In this document: positions 52,517 through 61,436 of the stretch, piece by piece | How positions within the stretch are numbered: the first letter of the stretch is position 1 | Layout of the letters: the number at the start of each line of letters is the position of its first letter | Assembly (NCBI RefSeq): GCF_003732665.1 | Contig: NZ_MOBP01000010.1 | Location: 15,559 to 79,558, forward strand | From: Pseudomonas frederiksbergensis | GTDB taxonomy: Bacteria > Pseudomonadota > Gammaproteobacteria > Pseudomonadales > Pseudomonadaceae | Length of the DNA stretch: 64,000 bases | Reading direction: 5' to 3' | The notes under the pieces: model-generated | Seen by the model: the letters and a program-made list of their open reading frames with translations, nothing else | Databases searched by the model: none | Told to the model about the DNA's origin: nothing | Made by a program: the position numbers and the translations under genes

Positions 52517-53671
52517 ATGTTCAACGGATTGTGTCGTCTGACTGGCGTTATCGCGCTGGCGTGCTCAACGTTTTCTACGCCGCTGTGGGCGGAAAACAGC
52601 GCTCAGGTGTACACCGGAACCTTGGGCAAAACGCCGATTGTGCTGCAGATGGACCCCGAAACGGCGACCGGCCGCTACTTCTACCAGAAGTACCGCAAGG
52701 ATCTGGCGCTCAACGGCACAAAGGAAGGCAAAGCCCTTGTTCTGAAGGAGGGTGAAGAACCTTACGGCGAGGACACGCCGCGCCCGACAATTCGCTTGCA
52801 GCCCACACCTGACGGCTGGGCCGGCGAATGGATCAGCCCTGAAGGTAAAGTGCTGAAGATCGAGTTGGAGCGAGCCAAACGCCCACCACTACCGGCCAAT
52901 ACGTTGCCCTATCTAACCAGGCTCCATGATCAGGAACCTTATGAGTATCTGCGCCTGCAAGGTCTGAAACTCAATCAAGGCAAGACACAGACGTTTAATG
53001 GCTATTCGTTGCAGTGGTGGAGTGAGCCGCAGACGAAGTTGACGATATTTGAAGTGGTTTCCGGCTATACCCCTGAAGCGCGCGATCGCATTAATCGGCA
53101 GTTGATGGATCGATTGTGGCGGGAAGTGGTGGGGTACTACGGGTGTCTCGCTGGCGGTAGTGATACGTCGCTTATCCAAGCGATGACACCGCTGCTGATC
53201 ACCTCATCGGTTATCAGCGTGAACGTTGAAACCGAGGGGCGTTGTGGCGGCCAGCACCCGGATTACAGCGAGGCACCCATTAACCTGGATGCCAAAACCG
53301 GTAAGTCCCTGACGTTAGAAGACGTCCTTTGGGTCGGGCAGGGTAAACCGCTGCATTACGAAGAGCTGAATGACCAAACCCCGGAAGCGCGCGAAGTTTA
53401 TTCCGAGTACCGCACCCAAAAACTTGCACCTTGGCTCGTCGAACAGTTGCATAAGCTTCACCCCGATCAGATACCTGGCAGTGACGAGAACTGCGCTTAC
53501 GGTGAAGCAGACCGTTGGATTCTCCCGACTTGGTATTTCACTGAAGAAGGCATCAAGTTAGAGCCGTACTTCTCTCACGCCGAAGCGCCGTGTGGGCATG
53601 TGGAATGGAGTGTTTTGCCCTATAGCCTTATCAAGCAGCACCCTGGCGGCGTCGCGCTGCAATTGCCCTGA
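52517..53671 (+). CDS. Secreted DUF3298-like protein, tandem copy 1
   Basis: A 384-aa exported protein, signal peptide MFNGLCRLTGVIALACSTFS onward. Conserved elements shared by all three copies are VYTGTLGKTPIV, GRYFYQKYRKDL, the SLQWWSEP segment and the tail WYFTEEGIKLEP...LPYSLIKQHPGGVALQLP. The last part recalls RsiV/DUF3298-type domains, and the Cys pair in CGGQHPDYSEAP and CGHVEWS may form disulfides. The upstream CAAGGATGATTTGATG is repeated before copy 3, so the ribosome site was duplicated with the gene. Confidence 0.82.
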   Translation: MFNGLCRLTGVIALACSTFSTPLWAENSAQVYTGTLGKTPIVLQMDPETATGRYFYQKYRKDLALNGTKEGKALVLKEGEEPYGEDTPRPTIRLQPTPDGWAGEWISPEGKVLKIELERAKRPPLPANTLPYLTRLHDQEPYEYLRLQGLKLNQGKTQTFNGYSLQWWSEPQTKLTIFEVVSGYTPEARDRINRQLMDRLWREVVGYYGCLAGGSDTSLIQAMTPLLITSSVISVNVETEGRCGGQHPDYSEAPINLDAKTGKSLTLEDVLWVGQGKPLHYEELNDQTPEAREVYSEYRTQKLAPWLVEQLHKLHPDQIPGSDENCAYGEADRWILPTWYFTEEGIKLEPYFSHAEAPCGHVEWSVLPYSLIKQHPGGVALQLP

Positions 53672-53705
53672 GGCTGGATACGGCCATTTATCCAAGGAAG
53701 ATTTG

Positions 53706-54860
53706 ATGTTCAACGGATTGCGCTGGTTGGCCGGGGTTGTCGTCCTGGCGTGCTTAACGGCTTCGCCTGTGATTTGGGCTGACGGCAGTACTCAGGTCTA
53801 TACCGGGACTTTGGGCAAAATGCCGATTGTGCTGGAAATGAATCCTGACTCTGGCGACGGTCGTTACTTCTACCAAAAGTACCGTAAGGACTTGGTTCTG
53901 AGCCTTACAAAAGAAGGGGAAACACTGGTACTGGAGGAGGGCGGTGGAAGTCAGCCTTACCCGACCATGCGCCTCAAACCCACGCCGGATGGCTGGTCTG
54001 GCGAGTGGACCAGCGCCAAGGGCAAAGTGCTGAAGATGGAGCAGCAGCAAGCCAGACTTGCGCCAGCGCCCGCCGATACCTTGCCCTATCTCGTCGAACT
54101 TCATGACAAATGGCCCTACGAATACCTGCGCTTGCTAGGCCTGAAACTCAAACAAGGCCAGACCGAAAATTTCATGGGCTACACGTTGCAATGGTGGAGC
54201 GAGCCGCAATCAGAAGTGCAACTGTTCGAAGTCGTTTCGGGTTATCCCGCTGAAGTGCTTCAACGCATCAATCAGCGACTGATGGCGCGCTTGTGGCAGG
54301 GCGTCGGGGGGACTTTGGAGTGCACTGTCGATGGTGCCCCGGGGTCCTATTTTCAAACAAGTCATCCCGTATGGATGTCGCCTTCGGTGATGAGCGTCAT
54401 TACCGCCACCGACTTCTATTGCGGTGGTCTTCATCCGAATCTGGACAACGAATCGCTCAACTTTGATACCAGGACCGGCAATGTCCTGACGCTTGATGAT
54501 GTGCTGTGGGTGGGGCAGGGCAAACCCGTGCATTTCGAAGAGGGCTTTGACTACTCATCCCCTGCATCCAAAGCTCATTATGAATATCGCAATAAAGAAC
54601 TGGCGCCGTGGCTGGTGGCGCAATTGCTCAAACTCAACCCCAGCGAGATGACGGCAAAGCCCGAAGTGGAGGAGAACGATTGCGTCTATAGCGACGATAA
54701 CCTTTGGAGTTCCCCTCTCTGGTACTTCACCGAAAAAGGCCTCAAGTTGGAGCCCGTTTTTGTTCACGCGGCGGCAGTGTGCCGAGACATTGACTGGGGC
54801 GTTCTGCCTTACAACCTCGTCAAACAACACCCCGGCGGCGTAGCACTGCAACTGCCCTGA
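53706..54860 (+). CDS. Secreted DUF3298-like protein, tandem copy 2
   Basis: A 384-aa paralogue in the same frame logic, starting MFNGLRWLAGVVVLACLTAS with a signal peptide. It retains VYTGTLGKMPIVLEM, GRYFYQKYRKDL, TLQWWSEPQ and the WYFTEKGLKLEP...YNLVKQHPGGVALQL tail. It differs in its central part, so the copies have diverged since duplication. Gap to copy 1 is 34 bp, with AAGGAAGATTTGATG preceding. Function unknown; a periplasmic or cell-surface binding protein is inferred. Confidence 0.82.
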   Translation: MFNGLRWLAGVVVLACLTASPVIWADGSTQVYTGTLGKMPIVLEMNPDSGDGRYFYQKYRKDLVLSLTKEGETLVLEEGGGSQPYPTMRLKPTPDGWSGEWTSAKGKVLKMEQQQARLAPAPADTLPYLVELHDKWPYEYLRLLGLKLKQGQTENFMGYTLQWWSEPQSEVQLFEVVSGYPAEVLQRINQRLMARLWQGVGGTLECTVDGAPGSYFQTSHPVWMSPSVMSVITATDFYCGGLHPNLDNESLNFDTRTGNVLTLDDVLWVGQGKPVHFEEGFDYSSPASKAHYEYRNKELAPWLVAQLLKLNPSEMTAKPEVEENDCVYSDDNLWSSPLWYFTEKGLKLEPVFVHAAAVCRDIDWGVLPYNLVKQHPGGVALQLP

Positions 54861-54894
54861 AAATGCCCACCGCCATTTACCCAAGGATGATTTG

Positions 54895-56076
54895 ATGTTT
54901 AAAGGATTGTGTCGTCTAACCAGCGTTGCCGCGTTGGTGTGTTCAACGTTTTCTACCGCGCTGGGGGCTGAAAGCGGCAAGCAGGTCTACACCGGCACCC
55001 TGGGCAAAACGCCAATCGTGCTGGAAGTAAACGCCGATGGCGGCGGCGACGTGGGTGGCCGTTACTTCTACCAAAAGTACCGCAAGGACCTGATGCTCAG
55101 CGGCAAAAAGGTCGGGCAGACGCTGGTGCTCGACGAGGTTCCCCTGCGGGGTGATCAGGACGCTCCCCACCCGACGATTCGTCTACAGCCCAAGCCCGAC
55201 GGTTGGTCCGGTGAATGGCGCAGCCCCGAAGGCAAGGTGCTGAAAGTCGATCTACAGCAAGCCAACATTGCACCCGCGCCCGCCGCAACCGTGCCCTTTC
55301 TCACCACCCTGCGTGATCAGTCACCTTACGAGTACCTGCGTCTGCAAGGCCTGGACCTGAAGAAGGGCAAGGCCGAAACCTTCATGGGCTACTCGCTGCA
55401 ATGGTGGATTGAACCAAAATCCGAAACGACACTGTTTGAAGTGGTATCGGGGTACACCGCCGCGGAGCGCCAGCGCATCAATCAACAATTGATGGGGCGC
55501 CTGTGGCAAGAAGTGGCGGGGAAGTTCGACTGTGAGGCCAGTGCCGGCGAGACGTTCTACGCACAAACGGTAGAACCCTTGTGGATGGGGCCGTCAACCA
55601 TCAGCGTGAGCATTGCCACTGAGTACAGTTGCGGCGGCGCCTATACCGATGAAAACGACATGCCACTCAATCTGGACGTCAAAACCGGCAAGACCCTGAC
55701 CCTTGAAGACGTGCTGTGGCTCGGCCAGGGCAAACCGCTGCACTACGAACGCGAGTACAACGACGCCACGCCGTCTTCCGAATCGTACGACGCCTATTCC
55801 GACTACCGCACCAAAACCCTGGCGCCGTGGTTGGTCCAGCAACTCAGCGCGCTCTATCCCGACGAGATGAAAACCACCACAGAACGTGAAGACGGCTGCA
55901 TCTATGGCGACGAACAACCATGGACATACCCGTCCTGGTACTTCACCAAAAGCGGCATCAAGTTAGTGCCATCGTTCCCGCACATCTCTTCCATGTGCCG
56001 CGACACAGCGTTCAGCGTCCTGCCGTACAACCTCATCCAGCAACACCCCGGCAGTGCCGCGCTGCAATTACCCTGA
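54895..56076 (+). CDS. Secreted DUF3298-like protein, tandem copy 3
   Basis: A 393-aa paralogue, slightly longer because of an insertion in the first third (NADGGGDVGGRYFYQKYRKD). Signal peptide MFKGLCRLTSVAALVCSTFS. It keeps the CGGAYTDENDMPLN and WYFTKSGIKLVP...YNLIQQHPGSAALQL elements. It follows copy 2 after 34 bp, preceded by CAAGGATGATTTGATG. The array of three likely arose by unequal crossing-over and is probably one transcript. Confidence 0.82.
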   Translation: MFKGLCRLTSVAALVCSTFSTALGAESGKQVYTGTLGKTPIVLEVNADGGGDVGGRYFYQKYRKDLMLSGKKVGQTLVLDEVPLRGDQDAPHPTIRLQPKPDGWSGEWRSPEGKVLKVDLQQANIAPAPAATVPFLTTLRDQSPYEYLRLQGLDLKKGKAETFMGYSLQWWIEPKSETTLFEVVSGYTAAERQRINQQLMGRLWQEVAGKFDCEASAGETFYAQTVEPLWMGPSTISVSIATEYSCGGAYTDENDMPLNLDVKTGKTLTLEDVLWLGQGKPLHYEREYNDATPSSESYDAYSDYRTKTLAPWLVQQLSALYPDEMKTTTEREDGCIYGDEQPWTYPSWYFTKSGIKLVPSFPHISSMCRDTAFSVLPYNLIQQHPGSAALQLP

Positions 56077-56084
56077 CGCGAGGG

Positions 56085-57074
56085 TTACTTGTCGTCCAAC
56101 CCCGGCGCTTCCCGAACAATAAAGTGATCCAGATTCTCAATATTCGCACTGAACACCCCGAACGTCTGTTCGGGGTTTTTCTTGCTCGGCACCTGCTTCA
56201 ACTCCGGCGTCACGCCATAGAAGAAGCAAAACAACTCCTTCCCGCTTTCTATGGCGTGCTTGATCTCTTCCAGAAACGCCTTGCGCTTGCGGTAGTTGTC
56301 GATCAACTTCTTGCTCAAATAAACATTCACCGAATAAGGCTTCTTCTTCGCCTCATCCGCCTGCTTGAACCAGACCTTCTGTTCGAAGTCGATGCGAAAA
56401 CTCTGGGTGTAATCCTTGATCTCCTTGATCTTGCCCCAGTAAATCAGCCCCTTGTTGTCCGTCAGGTATTCGATCTTCTTGAAGAACGAGCCGTAAGGCG
56501 CGGTGTGCTCGCCAATCTTCAGCGGCATGCGCTTGAGCAGTTCCTTGTCCTCGAAGTTCGACACAAAACACTCCACCGGATGGGCGAAGACACTGGTCTT
56601 GTCCGGCGCCGACTCGCGGGTTGGGTGCTCCGTGTGCTTATCCACTGACGTGGGTTTCGGATCATCCCGCACCACATCCGCCGCCACCGCCGGGCTCGAC
56701 GGCTTGCGTACATACTCACGCCGAGTCAGTAACAACTCCGACGGAAAATGCTCCTCGCGACTGTCATCCGTTTCCGCACCGTCCGCCTCAACCCCCGACG
56801 CCGGCGCCCTCAAACTGACATAAGGACAATCCGCCACATGCCGCGTGCTGGGCGTGTTCTTGAAGTGCGGGGTGCGAACGTAGTTCACGTTTTTGGCGTT
56901 GAACGTCGTCAGCACATTGGCCGAATCGAAGGCCGCCCTGCAGGCGTCATTGGGACATTGGAAGTGTTCCTTGGCGGAATCGAACGCCACCGTCTCGTCA
57001 AAATTCAAATCCCGCACGTCATAGATCGACAACTTGTCGTCGAGGCTGAGGCAGTAGGCGAGGTCGAATTTCAT
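56085..57074 (-). CDS. Hypothetical protein with CoiA-like zinc-ribbon motif
   Basis: A 329-aa protein of unknown family. Near residues 39-81 it has CPNDACRAAF, then VNYVRTPHFKN and HVADCPYVSL, a Cys-x4-Cys...His...Cys pattern like the N-terminal zinc ribbon of CoiA-type proteins. The middle is acidic/proline-rich, and the C-terminal half has EYLTDNKGLIYWGKIKEIKD and FFYGVTPELKQ. No nuclease motif is identified with certainty. It is convergent with the tandem array and next to HNH and Bro-N genes on the same strand. Confidence 0.55.
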   Translation of the reverse strand: MKFDLAYCLSLDDKLSIYDVRDLNFDETVAFDSAKEHFQCPNDACRAAFDSANVLTTFNAKNVNYVRTPHFKNTPSTRHVADCPYVSLRAPASGVEADGAETDDSREEHFPSELLLTRREYVRKPSSPAVAADVVRDDPKPTSVDKHTEHPTRESAPDKTSVFAHPVECFVSNFEDKELLKRMPLKIGEHTAPYGSFFKKIEYLTDNKGLIYWGKIKEIKDYTQSFRIDFEQKVWFKQADEAKKKPYSVNVYLSKKLIDNYRKRKAFLEEIKHAIESGKELFCFFYGVTPELKQVPSKKNPEQTFGVFSANIENLDHFIVREAPGLDDK

Positions 57075-57181
57075 GGCGGGCTCGGGTCCTTGAGTGGGGA
57101 AGGGTATTAATAGCGGGAGGCGGGGCGGGTTGCACTGACTGTTTTCAAAACACCGCAAAACCTGTGGCAACACACCAAACC

Positions 57182-57205
57182 TGTGGGAGCGGGCTTGCTC
57201 GCGAA
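57182..57205. repeat. Single REP arm
   Basis: TGTGGGAGCGGGCTTGCTCG with no partner nearby. Confidence 0.8.
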
Positions 57206-57262
57206 TCCCAGCATCAACTCGGTCAATCTACCCCGCGCGGACACCACAGCAACGCAACTCAC

Positions 57263-57394
57263 TGTGGCGAGGGAACTTGCTCCCCCTGGGCTGCGCAGCA
57301 GCCCCAAACCCGGCAAACGCGGTACATCAGGCAGATCGAGTTGTTTGCATGGCGACTGCTTTGCAGCCGAGCGGGAGCAAGCTCCCTCGCCACA
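57263..57394. repeat. Inverted repeat GTGGCGAGGGAGCTTGCTCC type
   Basis: Arms TGTGGCGAGGGAACTTGCTC and GAGCAAGCTCCCTCGCCACA, 132 bp apart at the outer ends. This is a REP family distinct from all others in the window. Confidence 0.8.
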
Positions 57395-57411
57395 GGTTTC
57401 GTACAGTCCAA

Positions 57412-58125
57412 TTACTCAGGTTTCAACCGCTTCACCCTCTTATAAAGCGAAGCAGTAAATTCATCCCGGTCGCTGGAATGGTGACAACGACGATGACAGT
57501 TCGGGCATAGCGCCACAGCATTACTTGTGCGATCCGAACCTTCCAGCGCCAAATGCTTAACGTGATGAACCTCAAGAAACGGCCTGCCATCCTTCTCAAA
57601 CGGAGCCGGCTCGCCACAGCCTTCGCATTTTCCTTCAGCCTGCTGGCGAACCCACGCCCTGACTTCAGGATCGCGAACATAAGACTTTCCAATGGACTGA
57701 GTTTGCTCGGGGCACTCAATCCCCTTCGGCTCATTTTTAAGCGGTTGCCGCTCAATTTTGGCCGCACGCTGCTCCAGTGTTGCCTCGTCCGCAGTCGGAG
57801 CAAAGTCTTCGGGCGTCAAAATACTTGAAGCGCTGAGCGCTCTACGAATGCTGCGCGCAACATTCGCGCCGACATTCTTGGCCGGTTTGTAACCCTCGAT
57901 GCGATCTCGACGCAGTTCCACCAGCACGGTAGAGATGTTCTGCATCCTAAACTCAACTGATCCTTTAGTCCGACCGGCTAAGGCACCCTCACGCAGGATG
58001 CGATTCTCCTCAGTCTTAACGACTTTCTGACCGCTCTGCTCGCGGGACAACATGCTGAGATAGGCATCGACCGCAGCTTGAATCTCCACGTCAGTCCAAT
58101 CGCTGTTGCTCTTTTCAGTGTCCAT
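57412..58125 (-). CDS. HNH endonuclease
   Basis: A 237-aa protein. The C-terminal HNH/McrA-type domain has zinc cysteines CEGCGEPAPF, then FLEVHHVKHLALEGSDRTSN (HH), AVALCPNCHRRCHH. The N-terminal 140 residues are helical and contain SVEFRMQNISTVLVELRRDR. This is the domain layout of small restriction-type HNH proteins; whether it cleaves modified DNA is not visible. It is same-strand with the unknown zinc protein and the Bro-N gene, so a defence role is possible. Confidence 0.82.
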   Translation of the reverse strand: MDTEKSNSDWTDVEIQAAVDAYLSMLSREQSGQKVVKTEENRILREGALAGRTKGSVEFRMQNISTVLVELRRDRIEGYKPAKNVGANVARSIRRALSASSILTPEDFAPTADEATLEQRAAKIERQPLKNEPKGIECPEQTQSIGKSYVRDPEVRAWVRQQAEGKCEGCGEPAPFEKDGRPFLEVHHVKHLALEGSDRTSNAVALCPNCHRRCHHSSDRDEFTASLYKRVKRLKPE

Positions 58126-58248
58126 ACAATCGCCGAGGGTTGAAAACCCTCGGACGATACTGAGTGGCCATTACGACTGTCTACGAAAATTCCTACAGAA
58201 AAGACCGACGCATCGTTCAAGCGATCCTACAAAGACACCACCGCACTA

Positions 58249-58782
58249 CTAACCCACCGATTGCTTCGAAGACTGAAAAGCCTCCAAAACCCTGCGCCAC
58301 CAGGGCTTAACCACTGGCACCCGTCGTCGCGTTCGATTGAGCAACAAATAAGGCATGTCCCTCAGCCGAATCCAGCCTTCATCCTGCCAATGCAACAGAC
58401 TCAACGACATTTCCGGCCAGTCCAACAAACTCAACATCGGTCGATCAGAATTCTTCGACGGCACGGCATCACGTAAGGCGGGCACCACTTGATGAGTCAA
58501 CCATTCGCGCAACAACCGATTCCCCGGCGCGTAGTGATAGACCAACAACGCATAGACGCCGGACTCGCTGAGCATCAGTCGCTTCTCTGGCTGGCCGTGG
58601 TAGTTAATCAACAACGTATGCCGCTGATCCTCGTCCAGTTTGCTGACCATCCGATCATTCAAATGGACACCCATCAAACGACCGAGGTCGCGGGCGCAGA
58701 ACCATGGCTGGTTTTCCAGGAGGAGGGCGTGAAGGTCTAGGTTTTGACGAATAAAAACTGTGGGGATGAAGGGATCAGGCAT
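58249..58782 (-). CDS. Bro-N antirepressor-like protein
   Basis: A 177-aa protein with the N-terminal BRO domain of phage antirepressors: FIRQNLDLHALLLENQPWFC, then ARDLGRLMGVHLNDRMVSKL and LMLSESGVYALLVYHYAPGN. The C-terminal KilAC-type part is replaced by a Trp- and Arg-rich tail. BRO proteins bind DNA and occur in prophages and mobile islands. No other phage gene is in the window. Confidence 0.8.
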   Translation of the reverse strand: MPDPFIPTVFIRQNLDLHALLLENQPWFCARDLGRLMGVHLNDRMVSKLDEDQRHTLLINYHGQPEKRLMLSESGVYALLVYHYAPGNRLLREWLTHQVVPALRDAVPSKNSDRPMLSLLDWPEMSLSLLHWQDEGWIRLRDMPYLLLNRTRRRVPVVKPWWRRVLEAFQSSKQSVG

Positions 58783-58839
58783 TACCGATCCCCAAAGAAA
58801 CGGGAGAGTGGATTGGTTGTTGTGTGGGCATATCCATTA

Positions 58840-58980
58840 CCTCTACGAATGAATTGGATAGAGCCAAAACCCAACGTAGAGGATCTAAGAAATCCCAACA
58901 GGCAGTCTTTTCCACACAAGGTCGCGTATCGACACGCGGTTCTGTGTAAATAAGTTAGCTTCTACGTTGGGCGTTTCTTA
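58840..58980. other. Structured intergenic region upstream of nrdB
   Basis: The 401-bp gap 58783-59183 has several inverted repeats: CCTCTACG (58840) with CGTAGAGG (58875); CCCAACGTAGA (58870) with TCTACGTTGGG (58961); TAAGAAA (58886) with TTTCTTA (58974); and CGCGT-ATCGAC-ACGCG nested in ACACA/TGTGT. They may be a small RNA or operator array. No ORF or promoter is assigned here. Confidence 0.4.
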
Positions 58981-59099
58981 GGCACCTGGATTTAGCTTAG
59001 AGGTGCATCGAGTGGGTATCAATCGGGAAAGAGCTGAGAGTGCTGTAGGAGTTTTTGCAACGTGACGTAGGTACGAGTGAGCATTTCTTACAGGCAATA

Positions 59100-59126
59100 A
59101 AAAGCCCCGATCGAATCGGGGCTTTT
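59100..59126 (-). terminator. Rho-independent terminator of nrdB
   Basis: Perfect 12-bp stem AAAAGCCCCGAT / ATCGGGGCTTTT with a 3-nt loop, 57 bp after the nrdB stop. Confidence 0.9.
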
Positions 59127-59183
59127 CAGTTTTTTGATTTGCGACTCAGGTTGGTATCGTCAAATCGCGGCTAGCCTCAGGAG

Positions 59184-60434
59184 TTAATCCCAGCTAAGCG
59201 CACCACCGGTTTGGTATTCGATTACGCGCGTCTCAAAGAAATTCTTCTCTTTCTTCAAGTCCATAATTTCGCTCATCCAAGGGAACGGATTCGTAGTCCC
59301 CGGATACTCTTCTTTAAGACCGATCTGCGACAGACGACGGTTAGCGATGAACTTCAGATAGTCCTCCATCATCGCCGCGTTCATGCCGAGTACGCCGCGA
59401 GGCATGGTGTCACGCGCATATTCGATTTCGAGTTGGGTGCCCTGCAGAATCATCTGCGAAGCTTCTTCCTTCATCTCAGCATCCCACAAGTGCGGGTTTT
59501 CGATTTTGATCTGGTTGATCACGTCGATGCCGAAGTTCAGGTGCATGGATTCGTCGCGCAGGATGTATTGGAACTGCTCGGCGACGCCTGTCATTTTGTT
59601 GCGGCGGCCCATGGAGAGGATTTGGGTGAAGCCGCAGTAGAAGAAGATGCCTTCCAGAACGCAATAGTAGGCGATCAGGTTGCGCAGCAGTTCTTTGTCG
59701 GTTTCGACGGTGCCGGTTTCGAACTTCGGATCGGAGATCGAACGGGTGTATTTGAGGCCCCAGGTGGCTTTTTTCGCGACCGATGGGATCTCGTGGTACA
59801 TGTTGAAGATTTCGCCTTCATCCATGGCCAGCGATTCGATGCAGTACTGGTAGGCGTGGGTGTGGATCGCTTCTTCGAAAGCCTGGCGCAGGATGTACTG
59901 GCGGCATTCCGGGTTGGTGATCAGGCGGTACACGGCCAGGACGAGGTTGTTGGCAACCAGGGAGTCGGCGGTGGAGAAGAAGCCGAGGTTGCGCATGACG
60001 ATGCGGCGTTCGTCGTCGGTCAGGCCTTCCGGGTCTTTCCAGAGGGCGATGTCGGCGGTCATGTTGACTTCTTGCGGCATCCAGTGGTTTGCGCAACCGT
60101 CCAGATACTTCTGCCAGGCCCAGTCGTACTTGAAGGGTACGAGTTGGTTGAGGTCGGCGCGGCAGTTGATCATGCGCTTTTCGTCGACAGCGACGCGGGC
60201 GGAGGCGCCTTCGAGTTCGGCCAGGCCTTCGGCAACGTCGAGGTTGTCCAGGGCGGCTTTGGCACGGGCGATGGCGGCGGAGTCGGAGGCGGTCACGGCG
60301 CGCGCTTCTTGGGCGGCAACGCCACCGGCGGTGTCGAGGCGGTCCATGTTGGCTTCAGTCGCGTGGCCGGCGTTGGCGCCTTTTACAGCTACTTCGCCCG
60401 TGTCTTCTTTGTCGAATTCGTCCCAGCTCAGCAT
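59184..60434 (-). CDS. nrdB: Class Ia ribonucleotide reductase beta subunit
   Basis: A 416-aa R2 protein. The di-iron site is built from acidic/His motifs including [31 protein letters not shown] and [16 protein letters not shown], and the radical tyrosine region lies near [16 protein letters not shown]. It holds the tyrosyl radical that starts NDP reduction in NrdA. The N terminus has an unusual Ala-rich extension of about 90 residues beginning [10 protein letters not shown], and the C terminus ends GGALSWD, the tail that docks on NrdA. nrdA is not adjacent within this window. Confidence 0.95.
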   Translation of the reverse strand: MLSWDEFDKEDTGEVAVKGANAGHATEANMDRLDTAGGVAAQEARAVTASDSAAIARAKAALDNLDVAEGLAELEGASARVAVDEKRMINCRADLNQLVPFKYDWAWQKYLDGCANHWMPQEVNMTADIALWKDPEGLTDDERRIVMRNLGFFSTADSLVANNLVLAVYRLITNPECRQYILRQAFEEAIHTHAYQYCIESLAMDEGEIFNMYHEIPSVAKKATWGLKYTRSISDPKFETGTVETDKELLRNLIAYYCVLEGIFFYCGFTQILSMGRRNKMTGVAEQFQYILRDESMHLNFGIDVINQIKIENPHLWDAEMKEEASQMILQGTQLEIEYARDTMPRGVLGMNAAMMEDYLKFIANRRLSQIGLKEEYPGTTNPFPWMSEIMDLKKEKNFFETRVIEYQTGGALSWD

Positions 60435-60943
60435 GACGTGTCGTCTCCTGCGTGAGGGCCAGATTGCCCATGTGATGGTTTGTCACACGGTCGTACTGGC
60501 CGCGTTGGATCTAAGGAAAATGTAATTGCAGCTACCGCAGGCAAAAACAGAAATTTTTTACGGAGCCGAGCCGCCGATGGGCGCAGAGAAAATGAATCGC
60601 TTCTGCGTGGGGCTTCGGACTGGCTGCTTATCCCTGTAAGGGAATATTGCAGGCCCGTTTAAGGCGGCATTATAGGGAAAAAAATCGGGCTGTGGTGCGA
60701 CGAAATGGCACTCGGAACGGTTGGCGGGGGGAGGTGTTTGGGTCGGAACGAGGGTTTACAGGGCTTTGGAAGGAAATCGGGGGCGCAGATTTTTTTTCAT
60801 AATTTTTTGCGGGCAATCTTTTTGCTCAAAAAATAGCCAGAAAAATGGGTTTTTCACTACATGTTGTGGTTTGAGTCGCTTTTCGGCTGCCCCAGACACA
60901 ACTAGGCCCGACAGAAGTCAGGCCCTAATGTCACGCTCAGCCA
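60435..60943. promoter_or_regulatory. nrdB promoter region and long leader
   Basis: A 509-bp gene-free gap. On the minus strand a -10 element TATAAT (plus strand 60669-60674) predicts a leader of about 230 nt for nrdB; the -35 is not clear. An imperfect CACTACATGTTGTGG (60855-60869) resembles an NrdR box but stands alone. An AT-rich tract with runs of T (60785-60845) precedes it. Confidence 0.45.
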
Positions 60944-61141
60944 TCAGCTGAAACGGGCAGCCCCTACGTGATCGGCACCATCGGCAGCGACTTTGGCGGC
61001 GCCAACGTGATCAGCCCCGTCAGCGGCGACTGGCGCATCGTTGGTTACAGCGGCCGAACCGGTGTGGTCGTAGCCATCAGCCGCGAAAGCGCCGCCGGCG
61101 AGTACGCAAAGGGTCAGGGCAAGGATCAGTTTGGTTTTCAT
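60944..61141 (-). CDS. Small secreted protein with DGxDHxGAA repeats
   Basis: A 65-aa exported peptide. Signal peptide MKTKLILALTLCVLAGGAFA; the mature part contains three copies of a repeat, DGYDHTGSAA, DGADHVGAAK and DGADHVGAAR. The DG/DH spacing suggests a metal or polyanion binding role, but no family is recognised. GGAG lies upstream. It sits 28 bp downstream of the DUF2790 gene, probably in one transcript. Confidence 0.7.
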   Translation of the reverse strand: MKTKLILALTLCVLAGGAFAADGYDHTGSAAVTNDAPVAADGADHVGAAKVAADGADHVGAARFS

Positions 61142-61169
61142 CGTTATCACTCCAAGTGTGTGTGGCGGA

Positions 61170-61436
61170 TTAACCGTTAGTGCAGCCGTTACCCATGACG
61201 CTATAACGCAGGATGTGGCGCTGACCTTTGGAGTCGTCGTATTCCATTTTCATCGGAACAACTTCACACACATTAGGAACTTCGCTCATGGACACGACGT
61301 TGGCGATGTCCAAGTGGGTGGAGTAGGTGTATTCCTCTACTACCACGGGTTTTTGCTGTGCAACATCAGTCGGGGCCTCGTCTGCCATGGCGTTGAAGCA
61401 CAAGCTGCTGAGGGCCAGAACTAATAAAGCTTTCAT
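61170..61436 (-). CDS. DUF2790 family protein
   Basis: An 88-aa exported protein (signal MKALLVLALSSLCFNAMA). The mature core EEYTYSTHLDIANVVSMSEV and CEVVPMKMEYDDSKGQRHIL with Cys residues (CEVV and GNGC) is the DUF2790 pattern common in Pseudomonas. Family members occur in copper- and phosphate-stress regulons in some species; that is not shown here. Confidence 0.85.
   Translation of the reverse strand: MKALLVLALSSLCFNAMADEAPTDVAQQKPVVVEEYTYSTHLDIANVVSMSEVPNVCEVVPMKMEYDDSKGQRHILRYSVMGNGCTNG

Noticed and set aside
59211-60455. 414-codon plus-strand frame opposite nrdB
   Set aside because: Shadow of nrdB on the other strand, with no ribosome site or motif.
60854-60869. Strong NrdR box
   Set aside because: CACTACATGTTGTGG matches only loosely, stands alone and is about 190 bp upstream of the proposed nrdB start site, so it is noted but not called as a site.
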